From JAEXNA01 sp050486105 (GTDB lineage: Bacteria; Vulcanimicrobiota; Xenobia; Xenobiales; JADMJV01), in NCBI GenBank assembly GCA_050486105.1, contig JBJHCR010000127.1, forward strand, positions 1 to 15,984: a DNA stretch of 15,984 nucleotides. The letters are read 5' to 3'. The notes under the pieces are model-generated. The model was given only the letters and a program-made list of their open reading frames with translations. It was not told the origin of the DNA and made no database searches. The position numbers and the translations under genes are program-made. This document shows positions 1-7,460 of this stretch, one piece after another (position 1 is the stretch's first letter; the number at the start of each line of letters is the position of its first letter).

Positions 1-100
1 AGAAAACGAGCGATAAACGGTGAGATTTTTGATCGCAATGAACTGGAATCTCTGATCGCAATCAACTGGAATTAGCGATCGTATTCACTGGAATACGCAG
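1..100. mobile_element. IS21-like insertion sequence end (partial)
   Basis: Three copies of a 18-19 bp unit, GATCGCAATGAACTGGAAT and variants, start at 31, 54 and 77, a constant 23-bp step, and end in GGAATACGCAG. Spaced multiple repeats of this kind ending in CGGAATACGCA-like sequence are what I know from the ends of IS21-family (IstA/IstB) elements. No transposase gene is visible; it would lie left of the window. The family assignment rests on resemblance only. The repeat structure is seen directly. Confidence 0.45.
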
Positions 101-174
101 GCGCCTCGACAACCGAGAATAGAAAGTTATCCTGGACCAGATCCTAAGGCCTGTTCGTCTTGGTAGGCCCTCAC

Positions 175-561
175 TCAATGCTCAAGTTCATCGACAAGGA
201 ATGGGTGATTTGCGCGAATGTCTCGGTCGACGGTACAGAGCGGAATCCGTCTGGCTCTGCTGTGGGCGCACAGTAGCCGGTCAAAGGGGTCACGTGTCCA
301 GGTCAGATGGAGTGAATGCTGAATGAGCGCGATGAGCGGCAACTCGTCTACCAAGAATCTGGAGTCGGATAACAGCGTCTCGGTAAACTCAGGATTCTTC
401 ACCTTCAGGCGACCAATTTCTGCGAGATACTGAAGCTCCAGTAGGGAGATCGGAGAAAGCCCCCAGGGCCTGTATTTGGAAAGCCAGGGATAGGAATCCA
501 GTCGCTCGGAACTGGTGACTATCCAGGCCAAAAAATGGGTGTCCAACAGTGCTTTTATCAA
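175..561 (-). CDS. VapC-like PIN-domain toxin
   Basis: A 128-residue PIN-domain protein, the usual length for VapC ribonuclease toxins. Acidic active-site candidates are in the expected order: D7 in LLDTH, E42 in SPISLLEL, D91/D94 in TRDPFDRLL and D112 in CTVDRDI. Known VapC proteins are metal-dependent RNases that cut tRNA or rRNA and are held inactive by the partner antitoxin; the actual target here cannot be read. The start is TTG at 561-559, overlapping the antitoxin stop TGA (560-558), so translation is probably coupled. Both genes are on the minus strand. No catalytic residue seems to be missing, so the toxin may be functional. It lies about 75 bp from the IS21-like end, consistent with accessory DNA. 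Confidence 0.85.
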   Translation of the reverse strand: MIKALLDTHFLAWIVTSSERLDSYPWLSKYRPWGLSPISLLELQYLAEIGRLKVKNPEFTETLLSDSRFLVDELPLIALIQHSLHLTWTRDPFDRLLCAHSRARRIPLCTVDRDIRANHPFLVDELEH

Positions 562-794
562 GGAATGGACCTAAGCCCGTCTTCATCCCAATCCCAACTC
601 CATTGGTCGGCCTGAGAGACTTCACTCCCACCAATGAGTCCCGAGTAGTCAATCACCGATTCCAGTTCGGCTGGCTCGCATCGGAGGACGATGAGCTTCC
701 CCCCCCTCCTGATATGGACCACCTCTCCGGCGGCAACCTCGTCAAGGAGTCTAAACCAGTTTTTTCTAGCATCGGTGGGAGTTACGCTCTTCAT
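558..794 (-). CDS. Phd/YefM-type antitoxin of the VapC-like toxin
   Basis: A small protein of 78 residues from the ATG at 794; a GTG two codons upstream (800) is also possible. The N-terminal half has the Phd/YefM antitoxin pattern: TPTDARKNWFRLLDEV, then GEVVHIRRGGKLIVL. That half is the DNA-binding, dimerising part in the family. The acidic, tryptophan-rich tail (ADQWSWDWDED) is where such antitoxins usually wrap their toxin. It is first in the minus-strand operon and overlaps the toxin start by the TTGA junction at 558-561. By analogy the complex would repress its own promoter, which should lie at about 795-900; I saw no convincing operator there. Confidence 0.8.
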   Translation of the reverse strand: MKSVTPTDARKNWFRLLDEVAAGEVVHIRRGGKLIVLRCEPAELESVIDYSGLIGGSEVSQADQWSWDWDEDGLRSIP

Positions 795-987
795 ATGCAC
801 AGTGTACGCCTGGGCTTAAAGCTTGTCAAAGCGAAGCATGAGAATCGCCTCCCGGGCACGCGGGGGCTGGGTTGAAGGCTACTTGGCGAGATTCTCCATC
901 CCACACTCGCTCTATCGTTCCGGGCAGCAGCCTCTCAAATCTCACCTGGCCTACTTGCGAGACCTGTCCTTTGTCTTTCATGGGTGA

Positions 988-1398
988 GGCTTAACGGAAA
1001 GATTCGTGGTAGCCTCCGCCGCCTCATACGTGGTGTTTCCGGCTGCCCTTGGAAAGCTCGCGGTGGACCCGGAACGGAGTCGCGACCATCTTTCCGCAAG
1101 CTTTCTGATTGCCTTGGCGGCCCGTATGCTGCGGGAGATCGGCGACCTATGGCGAGTCTCTAAGAAGGAGCAAAAGCGCCTGGCCACACTTTCCATTGAT
1201 GCCGTGATAAGTTTCAAATCGCCGAGCGAACGCGCCTCTTTCACCGCAGATCTCACCAGAGCGGTGGCGGCCCTGGTGGAACGCTATCACGACGAGTCGG
1301 CGCCGCAAGGTCGTCCGCATCGTCTCACCATTGCCTCGTACCCGGCTCCGGGCAAGGCCGATAACGAAAAAGGAGAAGAAAATGCCAATCAAGAGTGA
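988..1398 (+). pseudogene. C-terminal remnant of an ArsR-type regulator
   Basis: The frame opens after a TGA at 985-987, with a GTG at 1006 as the only near start. The protein (SYVVFPAALGKLAVDPERS, then RLATLSIDAVISFKSP, then RYHDESAPQGRPHRLT) resembles the part downstream of the winged helix in ArsR/HTH_20-type regulators that sit beside SRPBCC genes. No helix-turn-helix is present in this frame, and I found none in the other forward frames just upstream. The C-terminus is complete and overlaps the SRPBCC start (1382) by 17 bp, the normal layout of such pairs. I infer a regulator that lost its 5' half at a junction near 985. The alternative is a short independent ORF started by GTG 1006, without a known function. 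Confidence 0.5.
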
Positions 1399-1681
1399 TG
1401 ATTCCGGTAAGCGTTGGGTGGCGATGGAAATTCTGGTCTCTGGAACGCCAGAACAGGTATGGCAGGCGATAGCCACAGGGCCCGGTAACTCCGCCTGGTT
1501 TACGAAAACGGAAACCGAGGAAAAGCTGGGCGGCAAGCTGAGTTTTGACTTTGGTACTCCTGATATGAAGTCTACCGGCGAGGTGACGCTGTGGGAACCA
1601 CCATATCGCTTTAGCTACCAAGAAGCGGATTGGTGTGAGGGAGCGCCGCCGGGGGAATCCAGGCGGTTCGTCTGGAGATAA
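1382..1681 (+). pseudogene. Truncated SRPBCC (AHSA1-like) domain protein
   Basis: ATG 1382 follows a good ribosome site (AGGAGAAGAAA just upstream). The 99 residues begin like SRPBCC/AHSA1 proteins: KRWVAMEILVSGTPEQVWQA, then GNSAWFT, GGKLSFDFG, and WEPPYRFSYQEADW. Full-length relatives are about 150-250 residues and continue with further beta strands and the long C-terminal helix that closes the ligand pocket. Here the family resemblance ends near EGAPP (residue 90), and the TAA stop at 1679-1681 lies inside a 23-bp repeat (1673-1695) found again at 7193. The protein therefore lacks about half of the fold and is probably non-functional. It is translationally overlapped by the regulator remnant upstream. 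Confidence 0.7.
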
Positions 1682-1695
1682 TAGTCGGCTCTGGA
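1673..1695. repeat. 23-bp dispersed repeat, copy 1
   Basis: The sequence TGGAGATAA-T-AGTCGGCTCTGGA matches 7193-7215 in the same orientation with one difference (T/C at position 10). It supplies the stop codon of the truncated SRPBCC gene. The flanks of the two copies do not match. I do not recognise the element. Confidence 0.7.
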
Positions 1696-1871
1696 AGTTG
1701 AAGCACAGCAAGCACGGTAAGGCCAAGAGAAGTCAGGGCCCCAGTTCGCTCATAGATTCTCGAAGAGCGACCCAGCAGTCCCGAGAAAAGACCGCGCGAA
1801 TTTTTACGCCCACCAGAACAGCCACTCCATAGAGCACGAACGAAGCAATCTCGGATAGGAGGCAGGTGCAC

Positions 1872-4800
1872 TCAGGGCAAGCGTCTTCGCAATCGCCTTC
1901 GACTCAGATACAAAAGCCCGAGAAAGAGCAAGCTCAGGAGTCCTTTGGGTCCGAGCAGACTGAAGATCCAAGCTAAGGCACAGATCGGGAATAAGACGAC
2001 ACGAGCAGCAACGCGAGCCCAGTTTCTTTGAGAAATCCATTGAGCCGCGGGAGGGCTGTACCGGTAGTAGATTGACACCAGTCTTCGACCCGGAGAGTTG
2101 GTCAAGAGATACCGATTTCGGAACTCTCTGAGAGCAAGAACTTGGGGTTCGAGCGGAGAACCGTAAGCGGCGGTAGCGATGAAGCAAGACTTACTTGAGA
2201 CCGGATCAAATGGGTCTCGAGAATCTTGGACACCGAAACCCGCCGGATTGTGGATGATTTTAAGCGCGGTAGCGACCTGAGGATCCCTAAGTGAGACGGC
2301 ACGCAATTCATATTCTCCGTAACTGGCAGAATCTCCATAACTGCCGTGAACGGTGAAGCGGACCTTGGTACCTGGGGCTAGCTCAACAGGATTAGCCGGC
2401 ATTTCGAGGACAAGATCCGACTGAAAGCTGGGGTCCGAGTCGGACTGAAAGTTGAGAGCTTGTCTTCCATCAAGTGGGTTGATGAGTCGAATGCTGACGG
2501 CAACTGTTTCTAAGTAGGGCCCAGCATTTGCGAGTTCGATACTATAGGTAGCTCCAGTGGATAAGAATTCACCCTGAGTATATGTGAGGCTTATTTGTCC
2601 CGGCGGTGCAGGAACAACGTCGGTAACCAGACTTGCCATATCTCGCTGACCCGCGCTATTTGTAGCCCGGAGCAGGACTTGACTGCTGTTTCCGCTCATC
2701 GCTCCTTCCGGCACCTGGACGGTGACGGTGACATCTGCCGAGCTTCCAGGGTCCAGAGGTCCCACGGAAGCCTGGGACAACAAGGTTGGAAAGGTGTGCC
2801 CAGAAATTTCGAAATCAAAAGCCTGACGACTTCCACTGGTGTTCGTTACCGTGACCTGATAAACGACGGACTCGCCGGGACGAGCGCTGCCATGAGTGAA
2901 GGCAAGATTCAGAAAGTTCGAGGAGCCCTCATAGGCCCGTACGGACGTCGTCAGCGCGGCGGAGTGGACCTGTTCGGGCTCTCCTTGGCTGTGCACATTC
3001 ACCATGACGGTGTCGAGCACACCCCCAAGGGCCTGATTCGGGACCGAGACTGAGACCCTGACAGACTCTGACTGTCCAGGAGATAGCACCTCAGTGAATT
3101 GGACTGAGGAGACCGTAGGGAAGAGATTTCCCGCCAATCTGACCTCGAAGCGATCTGGAACGTTTCCTTCATTCGTTATCGTCAGCCCATAAACCGCCAT
3201 TTGGCCGGCGTCAGCACTGCGGGATTCGATTTGAGGGCTCACCTCAGGGCGATAGACCAGGGCGGCAGTGGTTTCAAACTCGACTTGGCCCCTGGTGTCG
3301 GGATCTTCGAGAGAGACAACATGAACGCTGTTGAGACTGGTTTCACCTCCGAGGGCACCCGCTGGCACGATGACTTCCACAGAAACGATCTCCGTCGCCC
3401 CTGGAGCTATCGGACCTAGGGCCGAGGAACTTAGAGAGAGCGGAAACCCCCCGCCTTCGGTCTGCAGAATATACCGGTCTTCGAGACTTCCGTTGTTGGT
3501 GATGCTAAGAGCGTAGCGGGCAACGCTTGCTGGACTAACGGTGGCGCCGGCGCGGTCAAAAGATAGGCCTAGCGCTCTTGCTCCTGAAACTGTGGTCACC
3601 GCTTCGGCCGAGGCCGTTCGATTCGGGTTTCCTTGAGAAGTCAGGGTCAAAATTGCTCGGCCCATGCTACCGGCGGGGGTGCCCGCAGGAATGGTGACCG
3701 TCAACTCCACCTGGCCTGTTGAAGCCGAGTCTAAGGGTCCGATGGTGGTGGTGGACGGGTTGGCTGAGAAGCCCAAGTTGTCGACGGATACTTGGAACGA
3801 GTCGCTGTCGTTTCCGGTATTGGTCACAAAAAAGGTATGGCTCACCGCCTCTCCAGGGGCGCTTGCGCCGGTGACCAGAGAGGGAGTCAATTGCAACTGA
3901 TGGACGGCCTGGACCGAAGTCCTGAGGCCGGCCGAACCTGCCGCTTGGGACGCCTGGCCAACGGCGTTCAGCACGACGGTGTCGAGGGAACCGGCCGGCT
4001 GGTTTTCCGGGACCTGCACTTGAATGATGAGAGATGTGCTTTCTCCGGGCTCGAGCTCGACCTCGGCAGGAAGCACGATGGCGGAGAAGGTGTCTTCGGT
4101 GACGGAAATAATGAAGGTGTCCACGACTTCCGTGTTGTTGGTGAGCAGGAGGAGACAACTCACATTGCTCCCCGGGGCACCCGAATTCTCAACGAAGTTG
4201 GGAACTAGGGCGACTCCCGGCATGGAGGCAACGACTTCAGTATGGAAGCGGAGATCGGTCTGTCGAGAACTGTCTCCTTGGCTTCTAACGGTAACCTGGG
4301 CCAGGTTAGAGGTCCCCACAAGTGTCTGGTCTGGGACCGTCACCGTAAGTTGAAGTGCCGCAGATTCGAAGGCCTGGAGGTTCAGAGATTCATGGGAGGG
4401 CAAAACGGGAAACGGACTGCTGACAGTCAAATTGAAAGTGTCGTCAGTGTTTCCGAGATTTGTAACCGTAAAATGATAGACGACCTCGGATTCGGGGGTA
4501 CCTAGCCCGGTTTGCTCATCGGGAGAGGCCGCCACGCCGAAAGTCGTCTCCACCCTGGTGTGAAGAGCAGCAGACCCAAAGGTATCGGGCACTAATTGAC
4601 TTTTGGCGATCAAGGTCTGGAGATCGTCGGTCTCGGCCACTGCTTCTGCAGGGACTTCGACGACCACCACTACCGATTCGCTCTGTCCTGGTTCCAGAGG
4701 TCCGACGGCGGCCGGCGAAAGTTGGGCTGGGAAATCCCCATCCAAGCTCAAATCAAAACGGTCTACTACTCCGCCGCTGTTCGTCACAGTCGCGAAATAG

Positions 4801-6917
4801 TGGGCTGTAGAACCGGGTGGTCGAGTTTTGCTCTGGCTTGAAGGGCTGACTTGCGCCCCCGCGATAGCGACCTTAGCCACGAAGACGTCGAATAAACCGT
4901 GAGAGATGGAGTTGCCGGTACTCGGAAAATCGCTTGACAAGGTGAGTCCTGCCACATAGGCTGCTCCAAATTGGTCCACCGCTAGGCCCTGTCCTGAGTC
5001 TTCCTCGCTGCCACCCAGAAGCGTGGAATAAACCAACTCACCCGATACGGCGTCAAATTTGGCAATGAAAGCGTCGCTACCCCCTCGATTCTCGGAGCCA
5101 TCGGTCGTCGGAAAATCTTGAGAAAAGGTCTGTCCGGTAAGAAAGGCTCCGGCCTCTGAGTCGAGGGCCAGATCGAACCCGATATCGAAGTCGCTCCCTC
5201 CGACCAGAGTGGAGTAGACAAGGTCGCTACCTCCCGGGTTGAGCTTGCACAAAAAGGCATCCCCCCCAACTTGAAGCTCCGGTCCCGTGGTGGTGGGAAA
5301 GTCGGTGGATTGAGTTTGACCCGTGAGGTAGGCTGCTCCTTCGGAGTCTATCGCTAGTCCACGAACGAGATCAGGGCCGTTCCCTCCCAAGAAAGTGCTG
5401 TACGCTAGGGTGGTCCCATCGGGGCTCAACTTGGCCACAAAGGCGTCTGTGCCTGATCCTATTGTTTGGCTTAGTGCTCCACCGGTCGTGGGAAAGTCTT
5501 CTGAGTCGGTCGAACCGGCAACATAGGCCGAACCCGTTGAGTCCAACTCTAGAGCAAAGCCTTGATCGAGGCTGTCGCCACCGAGATAGGTGCCATAGAC
5601 CAAGTTCGTCCCGTCCGGGGACAGCTTAGCGACGAATGCATCTGTGGCGCCTGAATAGCTCGGTCCGCCGGTGCTAGGAAAGTTATTTGAATTGGTACTC
5701 CCGGTGAGGTAGGTGTTTCCTGTAGCGTCCACGGCGATGGCCTGAGCCTCATCGTTGCCGGAGCCGCCAAGCAGGGTGCTGAAGCTTAAGGCTCCTGTCG
5801 GGTCGAGTTTGACCACGAAAACTTCCGTGCCTCCCTGGGGTGCGGTTTGAAAGGCGTGCTCGGTAGTGGGGAAGTTGGTGGATCCTGTTCGTCCGGTAAT
5901 ATAGGCAGAGCTTGTCGCATCGACGGCAATCCCCTGGGCGAGCTCGATTCCGTCTCCGCCGAGATACGTTTCATAGAGCACGTCGGTGCCTTCGGGATCT
6001 AATTTTAGGACAAAGACATTCGGGGCCTCGCCCGGCCAACTTGAATCGGAAAAATCGTTCGAGTAGGATTCTCCGGTCACATAAACCGAGCCGTCGGAGT
6101 CGAGAGCGAGCGCTCGGCCGTAGTCGTCTCCACTGCCGCCGAGGTAGGTGCCGTAGACCAAAATGGGGTCGATGACCAGGGTTCGGCTTTGATCATATTC
6201 TCCAAGAGTGAAGCTCACGCTGTTTCCTGCAAGTCGATAGGCACCCTCGATTGGGACCTTCTTGCCGTTGAGCTCTTGGTAGACTACCGGAGGCAGGAAG
6301 ATCGCAGAGGTATCGCCCAAGTTGAGTAAAAGGCGGCCACTCTCATCTGTAGTCAGCGTTTCGACGCCTACAAAATCCAAGTGAATCAGACTAGGATCGG
6401 CACCGGGAGCAACCACGAAGTCGTACTCCAAGCCAGAGTCGTCACCATAGTATTCCAAGTCGATGCCTGGATAGACGTTTGCATAGCGGACCTTGCCGAA
6501 GGTGCGCACTCCAAACTTCCACATCTCGGGATCCGTGCCGAGAATGTAGTTGACCACGGTCTTCCTTGGGTCCAAGGGTTCGGCAGGGGAGGAAGGGTTC
6601 GAGTTTCTCAAACTCATGCGAACTTCAGACGGAACCGTGAGTAGGGGAGTCGTGTGGGTAGCTGCAAAAGCGAATTCGACACCCTGGCAATCGAGTCTTG
6701 ACGTGTAGTTGGCACTCCTGGCTAGAAAGTCGAAACGCTCTTGGGTTTGTCCAATGTTTTTCTCAAAGAGCAAGCTTCGCCTTGGCAAAATCTGATGCTC
6801 GGAATAAAGAGCGGTGCTCCCGAAGCTCAAGTGTCGAGAGGGAATCTTGAAAAGGGCCATGCCCACCAGAACGGCGAGACATAGGCTCCCCAATTTCAGG
6901 TTTGATAAATGGCTCAA
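1872..6917 (-). CDS. Giant secreted SBBP-propeller/Ig-repeat protein with CFI-box C-terminus
   Basis: A 1681-residue protein. Residues about 8-25 are a hydrophobic signal or anchor. Residues 48-250 resemble the domain that precedes SBBP propellers (FEKNIGQ, then VYPGIDLEYYG). Seven SBBP repeats start near 257, 317, 381, 443, 508, 570 and 632, each with a T(Y/L)LGG-like start followed by D..G..Y(V/L)(T/A)G, which fits one seven-bladed propeller. About eight Ig-like modules follow (688-1480), with recurring VTNxG and PLxPG motifs. The tail starts at C1578 with CFIATAAYGS, then REFRNRYLLTNSPGRRLV, a hydrophobic helix and RRRLRRRLP, the pattern of CFI-box-CTERM proteins. The start is TTG 6917, with GGGGAG three bases upstream; the next Met is residue 20. 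The protein is probably exported and surface-anchored; its ligand is unknown. It stands alone, convergent with the SRPBCC remnant. Confidence 0.88.
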   Translation of the reverse strand: MSHLSNLKLGSLCLAVLVGMALFKIPSRHLSFGSTALYSEHQILPRRSLLFEKNIGQTQERFDFLARSANYTSRLDCQGVEFAFAATHTTPLLTVPSEVRMSLRNSNPSSPAEPLDPRKTVVNYILGTDPEMWKFGVRTFGKVRYANVYPGIDLEYYGDDSGLEYDFVVAPGADPSLIHLDFVGVETLTTDESGRLLLNLGDTSAIFLPPVVYQELNGKKVPIEGAYRLAGNSVSFTLGEYDQSRTLVIDPILVYGTYLGGSGDDYGRALALDSDGSVYVTGESYSNDFSDSSWPGEAPNVFVLKLDPEGTDVLYETYLGGDGIELAQGIAVDATSSAYITGRTGSTNFPTTEHAFQTAPQGGTEVFVVKLDPTGALSFSTLLGGSGNDEAQAIAVDATGNTYLTGSTNSNNFPSTGGPSYSGATDAFVAKLSPDGTNLVYGTYLGGDSLDQGFALELDSTGSAYVAGSTDSEDFPTTGGALSQTIGSGTDAFVAKLSPDGTTLAYSTFLGGNGPDLVRGLAIDSEGAAYLTGQTQSTDFPTTTGPELQVGGDAFLCKLNPGGSDLVYSTLVGGSDFDIGFDLALDSEAGAFLTGQTFSQDFPTTDGSENRGGSDAFIAKFDAVSGELVYSTLLGGSEEDSGQGLAVDQFGAAYVAGLTLSSDFPSTGNSISHGLFDVFVAKVAIAGAQVSPSSQSKTRPPGSTAHYFATVTNSGGVVDRFDLSLDGDFPAQLSPAAVGPLEPGQSESVVVVVEVPAEAVAETDDLQTLIAKSQLVPDTFGSAALHTRVETTFGVAASPDEQTGLGTPESEVVYHFTVTNLGNTDDTFNLTVSSPFPVLPSHESLNLQAFESAALQLTVTVPDQTLVGTSNLAQVTVRSQGDSSRQTDLRFHTEVVASMPGVALVPNFVENSGAPGSNVSCLLLLTNNTEVVDTFIISVTEDTFSAIVLPAEVELEPGESTSLIIQVQVPENQPAGSLDTVVLNAVGQASQAAGSAGLRTSVQAVHQLQLTPSLVTGASAPGEAVSHTFFVTNTGNDSDSFQVSVDNLGFSANPSTTTIGPLDSASTGQVELTVTIPAGTPAGSMGRAILTLTSQGNPNRTASAEAVTTVSGARALGLSFDRAGATVSPASVARYALSITNNGSLEDRYILQTEGGGFPLSLSSSALGPIAPGATEIVSVEVIVPAGALGGETSLNSVHVVSLEDPDTRGQVEFETTAALVYRPEVSPQIESRSADAGQMAVYGLTITNEGNVPDRFEVRLAGNLFPTVSSVQFTEVLSPGQSESVRVSVSVPNQALGGVLDTVMVNVHSQGEPEQVHSAALTTSVRAYEGSSNFLNLAFTHGSARPGESVVYQVTVTNTSGSRQAFDFEISGHTFPTLLSQASVGPLDPGSSADVTVTVQVPEGAMSGNSSQVLLRATNSAGQRDMASLVTDVVPAPPGQISLTYTQGEFLSTGATYSIELANAGPYLETVAVSIRLINPLDGRQALNFQSDSDPSFQSDLVLEMPANPVELAPGTKVRFTVHGSYGDSASYGEYELRAVSLRDPQVATALKIIHNPAGFGVQDSRDPFDPVSSKSCFIATAAYGSPLEPQVLALREFRNRYLLTNSPGRRLVSIYYRYSPPAAQWISQRNWARVAARVVLFPICALAWIFSLLGPKGLLSLLFLGLLYLSRRRLRRRLP

Positions 6918-6941
6918 TTTCTCCCCACTTACTTCTTGTGG

Positions 6942-6951
6942 CCTAATTAGG
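6942..6951. promoter_or_regulatory. Perfect 10-bp palindrome upstream of the giant gene
   Basis: CCTAATTAGG is self-complementary and ends 24 bases upstream of the TTG start at 6917. It could be an operator, or chance. No strong -35/-10 pair was found next to it. Confidence 0.25.
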
Positions 6952-6976
6952 TTGGCCTTGAGGACCTATCGAGTAT

Positions 6977-7009
6977 GCCCTGTTGCTCAACTCTAGATTC
7001 GAGCAGGGC
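6977..7009. other. Bulged hairpin in the 5' region of the giant gene
   Basis: GCCCTG-TTG-CTC pairs with GAGCAGGGC, a 9-bp stem with a 3-base bulge and an 11-12 base loop. It lies 60-90 bases upstream of the TTG start. It is not followed by a T-run on either strand, so it is not a typical terminator. Confidence 0.3.
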
Positions 7010-7171
7010 GGCTGGAGCCCTTGTTTCGCCACGAAATACAAGAAGAATGAGTCCTCTCTCGGACCCCACGGGGGCGTGCTGGTGATATCTCACGAAAGCG
7101 GACAACCACGGTTTTTTCTTGTTTAAATCTAATGGGGCGGTGGATTAAGGTTCCATTTCCCGGTCCTGGGC

Positions 7172-7181
7172 NNNNNNNNNN
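7172..7181. other. Assembly gap (10 N)
   Basis: Ten N bases mark a scaffold join of unknown real length. Linkage between the left part (1-7171) and the right part (7182 onward) depends on that join. Confidence 0.97.
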
Positions 7182-7192
7182 TCCGATGCACT

Positions 7193-7215
7193 TGGAGATA
7201 ACAGTCGGCTCTGGA
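7193..7215. repeat. 23-bp dispersed repeat, copy 2
   Basis: TGGAGATAA-C-AGTCGGCTCTGGA is 22/23 identical to 1673-1695 in the same orientation. It begins 11 bases right of the assembly gap, where repeats commonly break contigs. Confidence 0.7.
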
Positions 7216-7297
7216 CCAGCGTTTCGGGGTGGCGAGTCTCATAGACCCATGATGCTACAGAAGATTCCTTTGGTCAAAGCTTTAAAGCAGCCGAAGA

Positions 7298-7316
7298 GGG
7301 TCGAAGACCTGCTACC
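7298..7316. repeat. Repeat with GTCGAAGAC hairpin
   Basis: GGGTCGAAGACCTGCTACC matches 9361-9379 at 16 of 19 positions, and all three differences are transitions. Its core is a small hairpin, GGTC-GAA-GACC (7299-7309). The same 9-base centre occurs in the larger hairpin at 12063. Confidence 0.4.
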
Positions 7317-7347
7317 CGCGCGAGGGTTACCCATCCGTGAAAACCTC

Positions 7348-7362
7348 CCCCTCAACGAGGGG
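7348..7362. repeat. Short perfect hairpin in the intergenic mosaic
   Basis: CCCCTC-AAC-GAGGGG is a 6-bp stem with a 3-base loop, just left of the 33-bp repeat at 7373. No T-run follows, so it is more likely part of a dispersed intergenic repeat than a terminator. Confidence 0.4.
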
Positions 7363-7372
7363 CTCCCGCTCA

Positions 7373-7405
7373 CTCTTGGAGTCGAGACTTCCGCTTTTCC
7401 TGGGG
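7373..7405. repeat. 33-bp dispersed repeat, copy 1
   Basis: The segment containing CTTGGAGTCGAGACTTCCG is 31/33 identical to 12009-12041 in the same orientation. Both copies lie outside genes. No transposase or other protein is linked to it. Confidence 0.75.
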
Positions 7406-7460
7406 TAGAGGAGGCAGAGGTGGGGAGGGGAGTGCGTTTGTCCGCAGCACTATTGGAGCA

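Larger units (their letters stand above)
6918..7460. other. Gene-free stretch with assembly gap and repeats
   Basis: No convincing gene is present in these 543 bases. They hold the upstream region of the giant minus-strand gene (palindrome at 6942, bulged hairpin at 6977), an N run, and from 7190 to about 7445 a mosaic of short segments that recur at 1673, 9361 and 12009. An open plus-strand frame (7132-7515) runs across the N bases but looks like no known protein. Confidence 0.7.

Noticed and set aside
549..875. Plus-strand ORF across the toxin-antitoxin pair
   Set aside because: It is antisense to a well-supported VapBC-like pair and has no recognisable domain.
1611..1871. Minus-strand 86-residue ORF between the SRPBCC remnant and the giant gene
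   Set aside because: It spans the 23-bp repeat and the SRPBCC antisense strand and has no family resemblance. It could be residual DNA from the rearrangement, but coding is not supported.
3667..4158. Antiparallel and out-of-frame ORFs inside the giant gene (also 2595-3053, 3792-4208, 1804-2187)
   Set aside because: They are shadows of a clearly coding frame with continuous domain structure, and their translations are arginine/histidine-rich and low in complexity.
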